This document shows positions 33,556 through 42,246 of a stretch of DNA of 64,000 bases, in pieces. A program made the translations under genes and the position numbers. This DNA comes from Streptococcus sp. HMSC078D09 (lineage in GTDB: Bacteria; Bacillota; Bacilli; Lactobacillales; Streptococcaceae), in the NCBI RefSeq assembly GCF_001813675.1, contig NZ_KV813662.1, positions 1 to 64,000 of the forward strand, given 5' to 3'. Position 1 is the stretch's first letter, and each line of letters starts with the position of its first letter. The notes beneath the pieces are model-generated. The model had not been told where the DNA came from. It did not search any database and worked only from the letters and a program-made list of their open reading frames with translations.

Positions 33556-34290
33556 ATGTATGCGATCATGATTGTGGAAGATGAAGAGCTTATCCGGCAG
33601 GGTCTGACTTCCTTAGTGGACTATGAACAGTTTGGAATGACTGTCATCAACCAGGCAGAAAATGGACGTGAGGCCTGGGAGAAGTTTCAAGAGCAACCAG
33701 CTGATATCCTTCTAACCGATATCAATATGCCACAAATGAATGGCTTGGATCTAGCCCATCTCGTCAAAGAGCAGTCTCCGTCTTGTCATATCATTTTTTT
33801 GACCGGTTATGATGACTTTGAGTTTGCGAGAAAAGCCATTAAGTTAGGTGCAGATGATTATTTGCTGAAGCCTTTTTCAAAAGATGATATTGAAGAGATG
33901 TTAGCAAAGGTGAAAAGAAAACTCGATCAAGAGCGAAAGAAGGCGCAAGTCGAAGATTTGGTCAGTCATGGTTATTCGACAGACTTAGAAGAAGCTATTC
34001 ATGCTCGTTTGGCAGATTCCCAGTTAACCCTAAAGGATCTGGCCTATCAACTTGGTTTCAGTGCCTCTTATCTAAGTGTATTGATCAAGAAAAAATTGGG
34101 ACTCCCCTTCCAAGACTACCTCATCCAAGAGCGAATGAAGAAGGCTCAACTCTTGCTTCTCACGACGGATTTAAAGATTTATGAGATCGCCGATCAGGTG
34201 GGTTTTGAAGATATGAACTATTTTTCTCAACGCTTTAAGCAGGTTGTTGGGGTGACACCAAGGCAGTACAAAAAAGGAGAGCATGAATGA
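33556..34290 (+). CDS. Response regulator with AraC-type output
   Basis: A 244-residue regulator. The receiver domain (about 1-118) has 'IVEDEELIRQG', the phospho-acceptor aspartate in 'LLTDINMPQMNG' (near 56), and the lysine in 'LLKPFSKDD'. An AraC-type double helix-turn-helix covers about 145-242 ('TLKDLAYQLGFSASYLSVL', 'VGFEDMNYFSQRFKQ'). I used the ATG at 33556, which has AGTAGGTG at good spacing; GTG at 33547 overlaps that site. It resembles pneumococcal RR09, which also follows msrAB. Its stop overlaps the kinase start by 4 bp. Confidence 0.93.
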   Translation: MYAIMIVEDEELIRQGLTSLVDYEQFGMTVINQAENGREAWEKFQEQPADILLTDINMPQMNGLDLAHLVKEQSPSCHIIFLTGYDDFEFARKAIKLGADDYLLKPFSKDDIEEMLAKVKRKLDQERKKAQVEDLVSHGYSTDLEEAIHARLADSQLTLKDLAYQLGFSASYLSVLIKKKLGLPFQDYLIQERMKKAQLLLLTTDLKIYEIADQVGFEDMNYFSQRFKQVVGVTPRQYKKGEHE

Positions 34291-35999
34291 AACGATATCC
34301 CTTGCTGATCCAGCTGGTCCTCTACTTTTTTCTCTTCATTCTCTTGCTGTTTGGTCTTATCGGTAGCCTCTATTATCAAACGAGTTCAGGGACGATCCGC
34401 CAGCAAACAGAGCGGACGACAAGAAATAGTATCGATCAAAGCAGTCAGTTTATCACCTCCTATCTAAAAAAATTAAAGCAGACCACAACAGTGCTTAGCA
34501 AGGAACAGGCTGTTCGCCAATTTGCCCAAGATAGGAGTGCGGATCAAGAAACGGTTCAGCACTTGATGCGAACGATGATTGAAACGGATCCGGACCTGGT
34601 CTCAGCAGTCCTGGTGACTAAGGACGGACGTCTGGTAGCGACAGATACCAAAATCAGCATGCAGACTTCTTCAGATATGATGAATGAAAGTTGGTATCAA
34701 GAGGCGATTAAGGAAAGAGCCATGCCGGTCTTGACGCCAGCTCGAAAGGAATCCTTGACCTCGGAAAAAGAAAAATGGGTGGTTTCTATTACCCAAGAAG
34801 TGGTCGATCAGACTGGCCAAAATCTCGGAGTAGTACGCTTGGATATTGGCTACGATAGCCTTCAGGCTTACTTGGATCACCTTCAACTAGGGAAACAAGG
34901 CTTTAGTTTTATCATCAATCAAAAGCATGAGTTTGTCTACCATCCTAAAAAGGCGGTCTATTCCTCCAGCCAAGAAATGCAGGCCATGCAGCCCTATATT
35001 GCTGTGAAAGATGGCTATGCTAAAGGTGGGCAAAATTTTATCTATCAGGTTCCGATTCCAGATAGTGATTGGACCTTGATTGGAGTGGCTTCACTTGAAG
35101 GACTTCAGATGCTTCAGTCGCAGCTCCTGTACTCTTTCATTGGACTAGGATTGCTAGCTTTGATTATGTGTTTAATAGGGATTGGCTTTGTTCTGCGTTT
35201 GTGGATCAAACCCTTACGAGACCTTCAGACTATCATTTTGAGGATTGGAGCAGGAGATGCTCACGTGAGAGCTGCAGCCAAAGGATCTCCAGAATTGGTG
35301 GACCTCGCTCAAGCTTTTAATGCCATGTTGGACCAAATCGATAACCTCATGCAACAGGTCAAGGAAGAGGAGCAGAACGCACGGCGTTACGAGTTGCGGG
35401 CACTTTCGGCTCAGATTAATCCGCATTTCCTCTACAATACCTTGGATACGATTGTCTGGATGGCGGAGTTTAATGATAGTCGGCGCGTGGTCGACATCAC
35501 TAAGTCTCTGGCTCAATATTTTCGACTGGCTCTCAACCAAGGCCAGGAACAAATCCTACTGAGAGATGAAATCGACCATGTCCGCCAGTATCTTTTCATT
35601 CAAAAACAACGTTATGGTGAAAAGCTCAACTATGAAATTCTAGAAGATGAACGGTTGGGCGACTATCAGCTTCCAAAATTAGTGCTTCAGCCCTTAGTGG
35701 AAAATGCGATTTACCATGGCATTAAAGAGATCGATCGGCCAGGTCTCATTCGAGTGACAACTGAAGTCAGTGGAGACTACGCCTGCGTATCGATTTTTGA
35801 CAATGGACAAGGCTTTGACCGATCAGGATCAACAGACCAAACCCTTCTTCGTTTAGGAGGTGTTGGCTTGAAAAATGTGGACCAACGATTGCATCTTCAA
35901 TTTGGCGAAGCCTATCATATGGAGATTGATTCTAAGGCCAATAGCTATACCAAAATTACTCTATTTTTACCCCTTTCATCATCTGATGAACATGTATAG
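34287..35999 (+). CDS. Sensor histidine kinase (LytS/YesM type) with extracellular Cache-like domain
   Basis: A 570-residue kinase. Membrane segments lie at about 8-30 and 273-300, with an extracellular Cache-like sensor between them. A HAMP domain covers about 300-355. The His_kinase domain has the phosphorylated histidine in 'INPHFLYNTLD' (H380), and the ATPase domain has N-box 'QPLVENAIYHGIK' and G-box 'DNGQGF'. It pairs with the AraC-type regulator upstream. The ligand is unknown; its position behind the redox-repair operon suggests an envelope-stress or nutrient cue. Confidence 0.93.
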   Translation: MKRYPLLIQLVLYFFLFILLLFGLIGSLYYQTSSGTIRQQTERTTRNSIDQSSQFITSYLKKLKQTTTVLSKEQAVRQFAQDRSADQETVQHLMRTMIETDPDLVSAVLVTKDGRLVATDTKISMQTSSDMMNESWYQEAIKERAMPVLTPARKESLTSEKEKWVVSITQEVVDQTGQNLGVVRLDIGYDSLQAYLDHLQLGKQGFSFIINQKHEFVYHPKKAVYSSSQEMQAMQPYIAVKDGYAKGGQNFIYQVPIPDSDWTLIGVASLEGLQMLQSQLLYSFIGLGLLALIMCLIGIGFVLRLWIKPLRDLQTIILRIGAGDAHVRAAAKGSPELVDLAQAFNAMLDQIDNLMQQVKEEEQNARRYELRALSAQINPHFLYNTLDTIVWMAEFNDSRRVVDITKSLAQYFRLALNQGQEQILLRDEIDHVRQYLFIQKQRYGEKLNYEILEDERLGDYQLPKLVLQPLVENAIYHGIKEIDRPGLIRVTTEVSGDYACVSIFDNGQGFDRSGSTDQTLLRLGGVGLKNVDQRLHLQFGEAYHMEIDSKANSYTKITLFLPLSSSDEHV

Positions 36000-36030
36000 A
36001 GACAAAGATTGCCTTCTTTGTCTCTTTTTC
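35998..36030 (+). terminator. Terminator after the kinase gene
   Basis: The perfect 10-bp stem AGAGACAAAG/CTTTGTCTCT followed by a T-run. The first bases overlap the kinase stop codon. Confidence 0.85.
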
Positions 36031-36146
36031 CTTTTAGAAACTTTCAATGTTGAATTTCAACTCTTTTCTAGTCAAATCTGACGCAAGTCATCAAATTTAT
36101 GATAAAATAAAGTGTTACAGTAAATAGATTTTGATGAAGGAACACT

Positions 36147-36722
36147 ATGCGAAAAGAGATTGACCCTGAATTATATAATTACAATAAATTTCCTGGACCT
36201 GTCTTTCATCAGGTAGGAGACCAAATCCGTTCAGAAAACCTCTCCTTTGAGCTCTTGAAAAATGAGAAGGAAGCTTTTGATGCGACTGTTTTTGGTCAGC
36301 GATTTTCTGAGATTTTAACCAAGTTTGATTACATTGTTGGTGATTGGAGCAATGAGCAGTTGCGCTTGCGTGGCTTCTATAAGGAAGAGCGCGATGTTGC
36401 AACGATGGATAAACTAAGTCGCTTAGACGATTATCTGTTAGAATATTGTAGCTATGGTTGTGCTTATTTTGTCCTTGAAAATAAGGAGCCTCATCGTGCT
36501 TCCTTTGATAAGAAATCACCGGTCAAAAAAGCTCAATCAGAAGAAAGAGAGCCTAAGAAGCGTTCGCGCAATCGCAAACAAAAAGATCGTTTCCAAAAAC
36601 GAGAACGCGACAAGGGACAACCAGCCAAAAACTCGAAAAAAACAAGACCGTCTGCTGAGACTAAAAAAACAACGAAGACAGACAACAAACGTCATTTTGT
36701 GATTCGACAAAAAGAGGAGTAA
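36147..36722 (+). CDS. yutD: YutD family protein
   Basis: A 191-residue protein. The N-terminal about 115 residues are a YutD domain ('FDATVFGQRFSEILTKFDYIVGDW'). The last about 75 residues are a highly basic, disordered tail rich in Lys, Arg and Ser. Such tails suggest RNA or ribosome contact. It starts after its own likely promoter region and lies 6 bp before rlmN, which fits a translation-related role, but the function is unknown. Confidence 0.85.
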   Translation: MRKEIDPELYNYNKFPGPVFHQVGDQIRSENLSFELLKNEKEAFDATVFGQRFSEILTKFDYIVGDWSNEQLRLRGFYKEERDVATMDKLSRLDDYLLEYCSYGCAYFVLENKEPHRASFDKKSPVKKAQSEEREPKKRSRNRKQKDRFQKRERDKGQPAKNSKKTRPSAETKKTTKTDNKRHFVIRQKEE

Positions 36723-36728
36723 GAAAGA

Positions 36729-37817
36729 ATGAAACCATCCATTTATAGTTTAACACGCCAAGATATGATTGATTGGGCGGAAGAAAACGGCGAAAAGAAA
36801 TTCCGTGCAGCACAAATCTGGGAATGGCTCTATCGCAAACGCGTCCAGTCTTTCGAAGAAATGACCAACCTTTCTAAGGACTTAATTGCGAAGTTAAATG
36901 ATCAATTTGTCGTCAACCCACTTAAGCAACGGATCGTGCAAGAGTCAGCAGATGGAACGGTCAAGTACCTCTTTGAATTGCCAGATGGTATGTTGATTGA
37001 AACCGTCTTGATGCGTCAGCACTATGGATTATCTGTCTGTGTAACGACTCAGGTCGGATGCAATATCGGTTGTACCTTCTGTGCTTCAGGTTTGATCAAA
37101 AAACAACGAGATTTGAACAATGGAGAAATCGTGTCTCAAATCATGTTGGTTCAAAAATACTTTGACGAACGTGGCCAAGATGAACGGGTCAGCCATATCG
37201 TTGTCATGGGGATTGGAGAACCATTTGACAACTATAACAATGTCTTGAAATTTATCCGGACGGTCAACGATGACAAGGGATTAGCGATTGGTGCTCGTCA
37301 TATTACCGTGTCTACTTCTGGTTTGGCTCATAAAATTCGTGACTTTGCAAATGAAGGTGTGCAGGTCAATTTGGCAGTGTCTCTTCATGCACCAAACAAT
37401 GACTTGCGCTCTAGCATCATGAAGATCAACCGAGCTTTCCCAATTGAAAAATTGTTTGCAGCGATTGAATACTATATTGAGACTACGAACCGTCGGGTGA
37501 CCTTTGAGTATATCATGCTCAATGAAGTCAATGATGGGGTCGAACAAGCCTTAGAATTGGCAGAATTGCTCAAGAATATCAAAAAATTGTCTTATGTTAA
37601 CTTGATTCCTTATAATCCTGTCAGTGAGCATGACCAATATAGCCGAAGTCCAAAAGAACGGGTCATGGCCTTCTATGATACCTTGAAAAAACAAGGTGTT
37701 AACTGTGTAGTGCGTCAAGAGCACGGTACAGATATTGATGCTGCCTGTGGCCAATTGCGTTCAAATACCATGAAACGGGACCGGGAGAAAGCGATTGTTG
37801 AACATGCGCAACCTTAA
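36729..37817 (+). CDS. rlmN: Dual-specificity RNA methyltransferase RlmN
   Basis: A 362-residue radical-SAM enzyme that methylates C2 of A2503 in 23S rRNA and A37 of some tRNAs. The radical-SAM cluster is in '[13 protein letters not shown]' (CxxxCxxC, about 114-121). '[18 protein letters not shown]' is the family signature, and the catalytic cysteine near the C-terminus lies in 'AACGQL'. AAGAAAG precedes the ATG. Its last codons overlap the VanZ-like gene. Confidence 0.96.
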   Translation: MKPSIYSLTRQDMIDWAEENGEKKFRAAQIWEWLYRKRVQSFEEMTNLSKDLIAKLNDQFVVNPLKQRIVQESADGTVKYLFELPDGMLIETVLMRQHYGLSVCVTTQVGCNIGCTFCASGLIKKQRDLNNGEIVSQIMLVQKYFDERGQDERVSHIVVMGIGEPFDNYNNVLKFIRTVNDDKGLAIGARHITVSTSGLAHKIRDFANEGVQVNLAVSLHAPNNDLRSSIMKINRAFPIEKLFAAIEYYIETTNRRVTFEYIMLNEVNDGVEQALELAELLKNIKKLSYVNLIPYNPVSEHDQYSRSPKERVMAFYDTLKKQGVNCVVRQEHGTDIDAACGQLRSNTMKRDREKAIVEHAQP

Positions 37818-38331
37818 ACAAGGGCTGATGGATCATACAGAACTAACAAAAAGAGGAAGAAGGCTGTTACGGAGTGGCAGCTTCTTCTATTTTATCCTCT
37901 TGTGTTTGATGTGTTTTTTGCCCCAACAGCCAGAGCCAGGTATGGAAACACCGGGTATTCAACATTTCGGTCGTATCGTCGTCCTGCTGGTTCCTCTTAA
38001 TTCGGTGATGAACCTTGGTCAGATCACCAGTGTCCTCCAACTCATTAAGGTCATTCTCCAAAACATAGCCAATATCTTTTTGTTAAGCCCGCTGGTCTTT
38101 CAACTCCTCTGGCTATGGCCCTGGTTGAGGAGCCGCAAACGGGTCTTGTGCTTCGGCTTTGCCATGAGCTTGTGGATTGAATGCAGCCAAGTTCTGTTAG
38201 ATCTCTTGTTTGATGCCAATCGTGTCTTTGAGCTAGATGATTTGTGGACCAATACCTTAGGCGCTTATCTGGCTTATCTAGGCTTTCAGTATTGCAGAGC
38301 ACGATTGCTAGCAAAAAATGGGGAAATGTAA
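37804..38331 (+). CDS. VanZ family membrane protein
   Basis: A 175-residue membrane protein with about four hydrophobic segments and the VanZ-like '[14 protein letters not shown]' and '[20 protein letters not shown]' motif, where the charged Glu/Asp pair lies between membrane helices. VanZ relatives give low-level teicoplanin resistance in enterococci; the role in streptococci is unclear. The start at 37804 overlaps rlmN; ATG 37828 with AAGGGC before it is a good alternative (167 residues). Confidence 0.85.
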   Translation: MRNLKQGLMDHTELTKRGRRLLRSGSFFYFILLCLMCFLPQQPEPGMETPGIQHFGRIVVLLVPLNSVMNLGQITSVLQLIKVILQNIANIFLLSPLVFQLLWLWPWLRSRKRVLCFGFAMSLWIECSQVLLDLLFDANRVFELDDLWTNTLGAYLAYLGFQYCRARLLAKNGEM

Positions 38332-38366
38332 AATCCGAACATTTTAACCACTTTTTAAAATTTTTG

Positions 38367-38395
38367 TTGACAAAGTCAGAAGCGGGAGCTATAAT
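38367..38395 (+). promoter_or_regulatory. Promoter of the tryptophan T-box / trpB
   Basis: A consensus promoter: TTGACA, exactly 17 bp, TATAAT. It is the strongest promoter match in the window. Confidence 0.9.
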
Positions 38396-38405
38396 AACTT
38401 CAAGA

Positions 38406-38659
38406 CATCAGAAAAGTAGAGATTTTTCTCACTTCCAGGGAGCTTGTGGTGATTGCGAACAAGCAGTGGTGAATCTTGAAATGGGCTGATGCGTTTATGA
38501 TGATGAATTTGAAACAATAAAAATTCGGTGAGCACACCTTATCGTGCACCCTGTTGTTAGACAGGTCAGAGATGTAGGAGAAAGAATATCTTCCTACAAT
38601 TGAGGTGGCACCGCGGTATCGAATCGTCCTCACACAGATTTTTCTGTGTGAGGTTTTTT
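38406..38659 (+). promoter_or_regulatory. T-box leader, tryptophan-specific
   Basis: The T-box sequence GAGGTGGCACCGCGG lies at 38602-38616, then the terminator CCTCACACAG/CTGTGTGAGG (38628-38653) and TTTTTT. The stem I base pairs CATCAG (38406-38411) with CTGATG (38486-38491), and the next helix pairs AGATT with AATCT (38472-38476). The loop between them exposes TGG at 38482-38484, the tryptophan codon. trpB is the only gene downstream on this strand before the convergent prepilin peptidase. Confidence 0.92.
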
Positions 38660-38755
38660 GTATCTCAAAGGAACCCAGTGAGACTGCAGCTCAAAGGGCC
38701 CGCGAGAGAAAAAGATCATAAACAGGATTGAAGATATAGAAAAGAGGACACAATC

Positions 38756-39943
38756 ATGACAGAAACAAAAGGCTATTTCGGACAATTTGGTGGATCTTTC
38801 GTACCAGAACCCATTCAAAACTTGCTCAATCAATTAGAGGAAACCTTTGAACAGTATAAAAATGACCCAGAATTTATCGCAGAATACAAACATTATTTGA
38901 AAGACTATTCTGGACGCGAAACACCGCTCTACTTTGCAGAAAGTTTGACAGAGCATTTAGGTGGGGCAAAAATTTATTTGAAGCGCGAAGACTTGAATCA
39001 CCTAGGTTCGCATAAATTAAATAACGTCTTGGGGCAAATCCTCTTGGCTAAACGCATGGGCAAAACGCGCGTGATTGCTGAAACAGGAGCCGGTCAACAC
39101 GGTGTAGCTACAGCAGCTGCGGCAGCTAAGTTTGGCATGGCCTGTGATGTCTACATGGGGGCAGAAGATGTGGAACGCCAACGCTTGAATGTCTTTCGCA
39201 TGGAAATGATGGGGGCAACCGTTCATGCGGTTGAAACCGGGACTAAGACCTTGAAAGACGCCGTTGATGCTGCGTTTGGAGCATGGATGGCTGATCTGGA
39301 TGCCTTTTACGTTTTGGGTTCTGCTGTTGGCCCTCACCCTTACCCAACCATTGTGCATGAATTCCAAAAGGTGATCAGTGAAGAATCTAAACGTCAAATC
39401 TTGGAAAAAGAAGGCCGTTTGCCGGATTATGTGATTGCCTGTGTCGGTGGTGGCTCTAATGCCATCGGTGCCTTTTCTGAGTATGTTGCAGAAGGGGAAG
39501 TCGGCTTGATTGGGGTAGAAGCAGCTGGTCATGGCTTGGACACCGATCAACACGCAGCGACTATGACCAAAGGGACTATCGGTGTGGTTGATGGTATGAA
39601 GACCTATGCAGTCTTTGGCGAAGATGGAAAAGTAGCGCCGGTGTACTCGATCTCTGCTGGTTTGGACTACCCAGGGGTTGGTCCAGAGCATGCTTTCTTT
39701 AAAGATTCTGGTCGTGTCGAATATGTGGCTGCAACGGATGACGAAGCAGTAGAAGCTCTTCTTCTTCTCAGTAAGACAGAAGGAATCCTCCCAGCCATTG
39801 AAAGCTCACACGCGATTGCAGAAGCGGTCAGACGTGCTCCACAATTGGATAAAGACAAGATCATCATCATCAATGTTTCAGGACGTGGGGATAAGGATGT
39901 GGCTGCCATCGCCGATTATCTAGAAGCGAAGGCTGCAAAATAA
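38756..39943 (+). CDS. trpB: Tryptophan synthase beta chain
   Basis: A 395-residue PLP enzyme that joins indole and serine to make tryptophan. The PLP lysine is in '[12 protein letters not shown]' (near 87), the catalytic glutamate is in 'ETGAGQHG', and the phosphate cup is '[10 protein letters not shown]' (about 231-240). It is the standard TrpB1 length and form. No trpA or other trp gene lies beside it; the gene stands alone behind its own promoter and tryptophan T-box. It may use indole taken from neighbours, or the remaining genes may be elsewhere in the genome. Confidence 0.95.
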   Translation: MTETKGYFGQFGGSFVPEPIQNLLNQLEETFEQYKNDPEFIAEYKHYLKDYSGRETPLYFAESLTEHLGGAKIYLKREDLNHLGSHKLNNVLGQILLAKRMGKTRVIAETGAGQHGVATAAAAAKFGMACDVYMGAEDVERQRLNVFRMEMMGATVHAVETGTKTLKDAVDAAFGAWMADLDAFYVLGSAVGPHPYPTIVHEFQKVISEESKRQILEKEGRLPDYVIACVGGGSNAIGAFSEYVAEGEVGLIGVEAAGHGLDTDQHAATMTKGTIGVVDGMKTYAVFGEDGKVAPVYSISAGLDYPGVGPEHAFFKDSGRVEYVAATDDEAVEALLLLSKTEGILPAIESSHAIAEAVRRAPQLDKDKIIIINVSGRGDKDVAAIADYLEAKAAK

Positions 39944-39950
39944 AAAGAAT

Positions 39951-40610
39951 TTATCTGCAAAATATCGTATAAAGCAGTAAAGCGTGATAACTGAGAAAGA
40001 GACAGGGAACAAAGGGAATCCGGTCTCTTTCTTTTTTGAGAGCAAAGACGAGAATACCTAAGATGGATGCGATCTGAATGAGAATGAGGATCTTGGTAAA
40101 AGAAAAGCTGAGCGAAAAGGTGGCGAGTAAGAGAAAATCTCCTGCTCCCATTCCGATAAAGAAAAAGTGAGCTCCGATCGCAAGGAGTAAAAAGACCAGC
40201 ATGAGGAGATTACCACCGGATAAAAAGAGGACCAGGGAATGGAGACAGCACCAGATGAATAAAGGGTATTCCATAAAGCGAAGGTCATAGATGGCTAAAA
40301 CGGCAGCTCCCAGTAGTGTTAGAAGTTGAGGCAGGGAAAGAAAACCATTGGCGCAGGCTAAAAAGAGCAGGCCACTCCAGACCTCAAAAAGGCAGTACCA
40401 AAATGGGTAGGTCTGATGACAATAGCGGCAGCGAAAGCGATGCAGGAGTTGTGAGAGAATGGGGATGAGATCCCAAACGCCAAGGACGTGCTGGCAGTGA
40501 TCGCAATGACTGCGAGGAGCGAGAATAGATTGGTTTGGGAAACGGTCGACAACTAGTCCCAAAAAAGAGGCGATGCAAGTACCGATGGTAAAAAAATAAA
40601 AGTTGATCAT
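39951..40610 (-). CDS. Prepilin peptidase (competence, CclA/ComC type)
   Basis: A 219-residue polytopic membrane aspartyl protease that cleaves prepilin leaders for the DNA-uptake pilus. The N-terminal domain has the four cysteines of 'CDHC' (36-39) and 'CRYC' (about 60-63). The catalytic aspartates are in 'IYDLRFMEYP' (near 108) and 'GMGAGDFLLL' (near 153). It lies alone on the minus strand behind a SigX competence box, convergent with trpB with 7 bp between the stop codons. Confidence 0.92.
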   Translation of the reverse strand: MINFYFFTIGTCIASFLGLVVDRFPNQSILAPRSHCDHCQHVLGVWDLIPILSQLLHRFRCRYCHQTYPFWYCLFEVWSGLLFLACANGFLSLPQLLTLLGAAVLAIYDLRFMEYPLFIWCCLHSLVLFLSGGNLLMLVFLLLAIGAHFFFIGMGAGDFLLLATFSLSFSFTKILILIQIASILGILVFALKKERDRIPFVPCLFLSYHALLLYTIFCR

Positions 40611-40617
40611 ACTTATT

Positions 40618-40625
40618 TATTCGTA
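40618..40625 (-). promoter_or_regulatory. Competence box (SigX/ComX promoter) of the prepilin peptidase
   Basis: TACGAATA, the exact streptococcal combox, reads on the minus strand and ends 7 nt before the ATG at 40610. Expression should follow the alternative sigma factor ComX, and the mRNA would be leaderless or nearly so. Confidence 0.85.
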
Positions 40626-40661
40626 AAGCAATCGGAAAATTTCATCATTTGCTTGAAAATC

Positions 40662-40690
40662 TTGTAAAGCCTTTCTAAATTTGATACAAT
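40662..40690 (+). promoter_or_regulatory. Promoter of yqgQ (leaderless candidate)
   Basis: TTGTAA, a 17-bp spacer, then TACAAT with TG one base upstream (extended -10). The -10 ends 7 nt before the ATG at 40698, so the transcript should start at the initiation codon. Confidence 0.75.
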
Positions 40691-40697
40691 AATGAAC

Positions 40698-40916
40698 ATG
40701 AAAAACCTGTATGATGTTCAACAATTTTTAAAACGTTTTGGAATCATCATTTATGTGGGGAAGCGCCTCTATGACATCGAATTGATGAAAATTGAGCTTC
40801 AACGTCTTTATGATGCAGGCCTGATGGAACGGCTCGATTATTTAGAAGCCGATACCGTTTTAAGAAGAGAACACAAGCAAGAATTAGAATTTTTGAAAAA
40901 GAGTGAGGTAGAATGA
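40698..40916 (+). CDS. yqgQ: YqgQ family protein
   Basis: A 72-residue protein of the YqgQ (DUF910) family with the usual 'LYDVQQFLKRFGIIIYVGKR' beginning. I prefer the ATG at 40698; an ATG at 40692 would add two residues. Neither has a ribosome binding site, in keeping with a leaderless mRNA. In many Firmicutes it lies beside a glucokinase and a rhodanese-like gene; here the rhodanese-like gene follows and overlaps by 4 bp. The function is unknown. Confidence 0.85.
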   Translation: MKNLYDVQQFLKRFGIIIYVGKRLYDIELMKIELQRLYDAGLMERLDYLEADTVLRREHKQELEFLKKSEVE

Positions 40917-41299
40917 TGGGAAATATCATTGTTTGGTTGGCTATTTTAGGAGCATTTGGATGGATGGCGTTTAATTATTTCCGCATCCGTAAAGCTGCTA
41001 AATTTGTGGATAATGCCACTTTTGAAGAGCTGATTCGTAAAGGGCAGTTGATTGACTTGCGAGAGCCAGCTGAGTTTCATGCCAAGCATATTTTAGGAGC
41101 ACGCAACATTCCTTCTACTCAGTTGAAGTTGAGTCTTGCAGCCTTGCGTAAAGATAAACCAATTTTGCTCTATGAAAATAGCCGTAGTTCTCGAGTAACC
41201 AATGCGGCTCTCTTTCTCAAGAAAAAAGGTTATACAGACATTTATGTCTTGTCTTATGGTCTTGATTCTTGGAATGGGAAAGTGAAAAAAGACGCTTAA
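40913..41299 (+). CDS. Rhodanese-like membrane protein lacking the catalytic cysteine
   Basis: A 128-residue protein with an N-terminal membrane helix (about 4-24) and a rhodanese fold ('IDLREPAEFHAKHILGARNIP', about 43-63). The active-site loop, normally Cys-x5-Arg, reads 'YENSRSSR' (near 88-95) and contains no cysteine, so sulfur transfer is not possible. This is the usual state of the YqgQ-linked rhodanese-like proteins of Firmicutes. The start could be 40913 or 40916. Confidence 0.85.
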   Translation: MMGNIIVWLAILGAFGWMAFNYFRIRKAAKFVDNATFEELIRKGQLIDLREPAEFHAKHILGARNIPSTQLKLSLAALRKDKPILLYENSRSSRVTNAALFLKKKGYTDIYVLSYGLDSWNGKVKKDA

Positions 41300-41306
41300 T
41301 AAAAAG

Positions 41307-41343
41307 AGCTCTAACTGCAGCAAATGTGTGGTTAGAGCTTTTT
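41307..41343. terminator. Bidirectional terminator between the rhodanese-like and pseudouridine synthase genes
   Basis: The perfect 9-bp stem AGCTCTAAC/GTTAGAGCT is flanked by an A-run and a T-run. It serves both convergent genes and touches the stop codon of the minus-strand gene. Confidence 0.8.
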
Positions 41344-42068
41344 TATCTTGTTTTTTCAAGGAAATCTTTGACCCATGTGAGCTCTACCTCATTCAAAGGC
41401 CGGCTTTCGCCAGGTGCTAACTGAGGATCCAAGGTGAAGGGACCAAAAGACAAGCGTTTTAAGGTCATTACTTTGACTCCGATGGCCAAAAACATCTTTT
41501 TCACTTGGTGGTATTTTCCTTCTGAGATTCGGACCTGGGCCTTGCTGTAGCTGGGGGTACTTTCTAGAATGGTCAAGGAGGCAGGCTTACAGATAGGGCC
41601 GTCCGTGAATGAAATCCCATTCTGAAATTGCTCGATGTGGGCTGCATAAAGCGGGCCATTGACTTCTACCTCATAGACCTTCTCCACATGGTATTGAGGA
41701 TGGAGCAGTTGAAAGCCTAAGGGACCATTATCTGTGAGGAGGAGCAAACCACTGGTATCGCGATCGAGGCGACCAAGCGGATAGAGATCTGGGTACTCTT
41801 GCTGAGGGTCCACTAGATCGATCACCGTTGGATGGTGGCCGTCTCTTTTAGCGGTCACAGCCCCGATTGGTTTATGGAGCATGTAGTAGTGGTGACGCGG
41901 TTCTTGAATGATTCGTTCCCCGATTTGAATCTGTTGGAGTCCAGGGTCGATGTTTTGGGATAGCTTTTGAGCTGGTAGGTGATCGACCAAGATTTGCCTT
42001 CGGGCCAGAAGTTGTTTGATGTCTTTGCGAGTGTACTGATGGTTTGCCATCAATTGATCTAATCTCAT
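41343..42068 (-). CDS. RsuA-family 16S rRNA pseudouridine synthase
   Basis: A 241-residue enzyme. An S4 RNA-binding domain occupies about 1-50 and the RsuA/RluB/E/F-type catalytic domain follows, with the catalytic aspartate in 'PLGRLDRDTSGLLLLT'. 'EGKYHQVKKMFLAIG' is the second signature. I chose the ATG at 42068, which begins the S4 domain and has AAGAGG upstream; in-frame starts at 42098 and 42158 would add sequence that does not look like the family. Confidence 0.9.
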   Translation of the reverse strand: MRLDQLMANHQYTRKDIKQLLARRQILVDHLPAQKLSQNIDPGLQQIQIGERIIQEPRHHYYMLHKPIGAVTAKRDGHHPTVIDLVDPQQEYPDLYPLGRLDRDTSGLLLLTDNGPLGFQLLHPQYHVEKVYEVEVNGPLYAAHIEQFQNGISFTDGPICKPASLTILESTPSYSKAQVRISEGKYHQVKKMFLAIGVKVMTLKRLSFGPFTLDPQLAPGESRPLNEVELTWVKDFLEKTR

Positions 42069-42195
42069 GGAAGCCTCTTTTTCTGAAATTCTTATCATCA
42101 GTGTATCATGAAAAGAAAAGGAAATCGAGTCGGAGAAAAGAAATGAGGATGAAAACATTTACAACTAGCTGAACTGTGTTTTTTAGATAGGACTG

Positions 42196-42204
42196 TGGTA
42201 TAAT
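42196..42204 (+). promoter_or_regulatory. Extended -10 promoter of typA
   Basis: TGGTATAAT (TG-G-TATAAT), about 42 bp before the typA start. The -35 is not clear. Confidence 0.6.
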
Positions 42205-42246
42205 TGTTCAGTTAGAAATATTATTTAAAATTTTATAGAGGAAATC

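Noticed and set aside
39017-39691. Minus-strand reading frame (224 codons) opposite trpB
   Set aside because: Antisense shadow of trpB; composition rich in Cys/His/Arg without any domain pattern.
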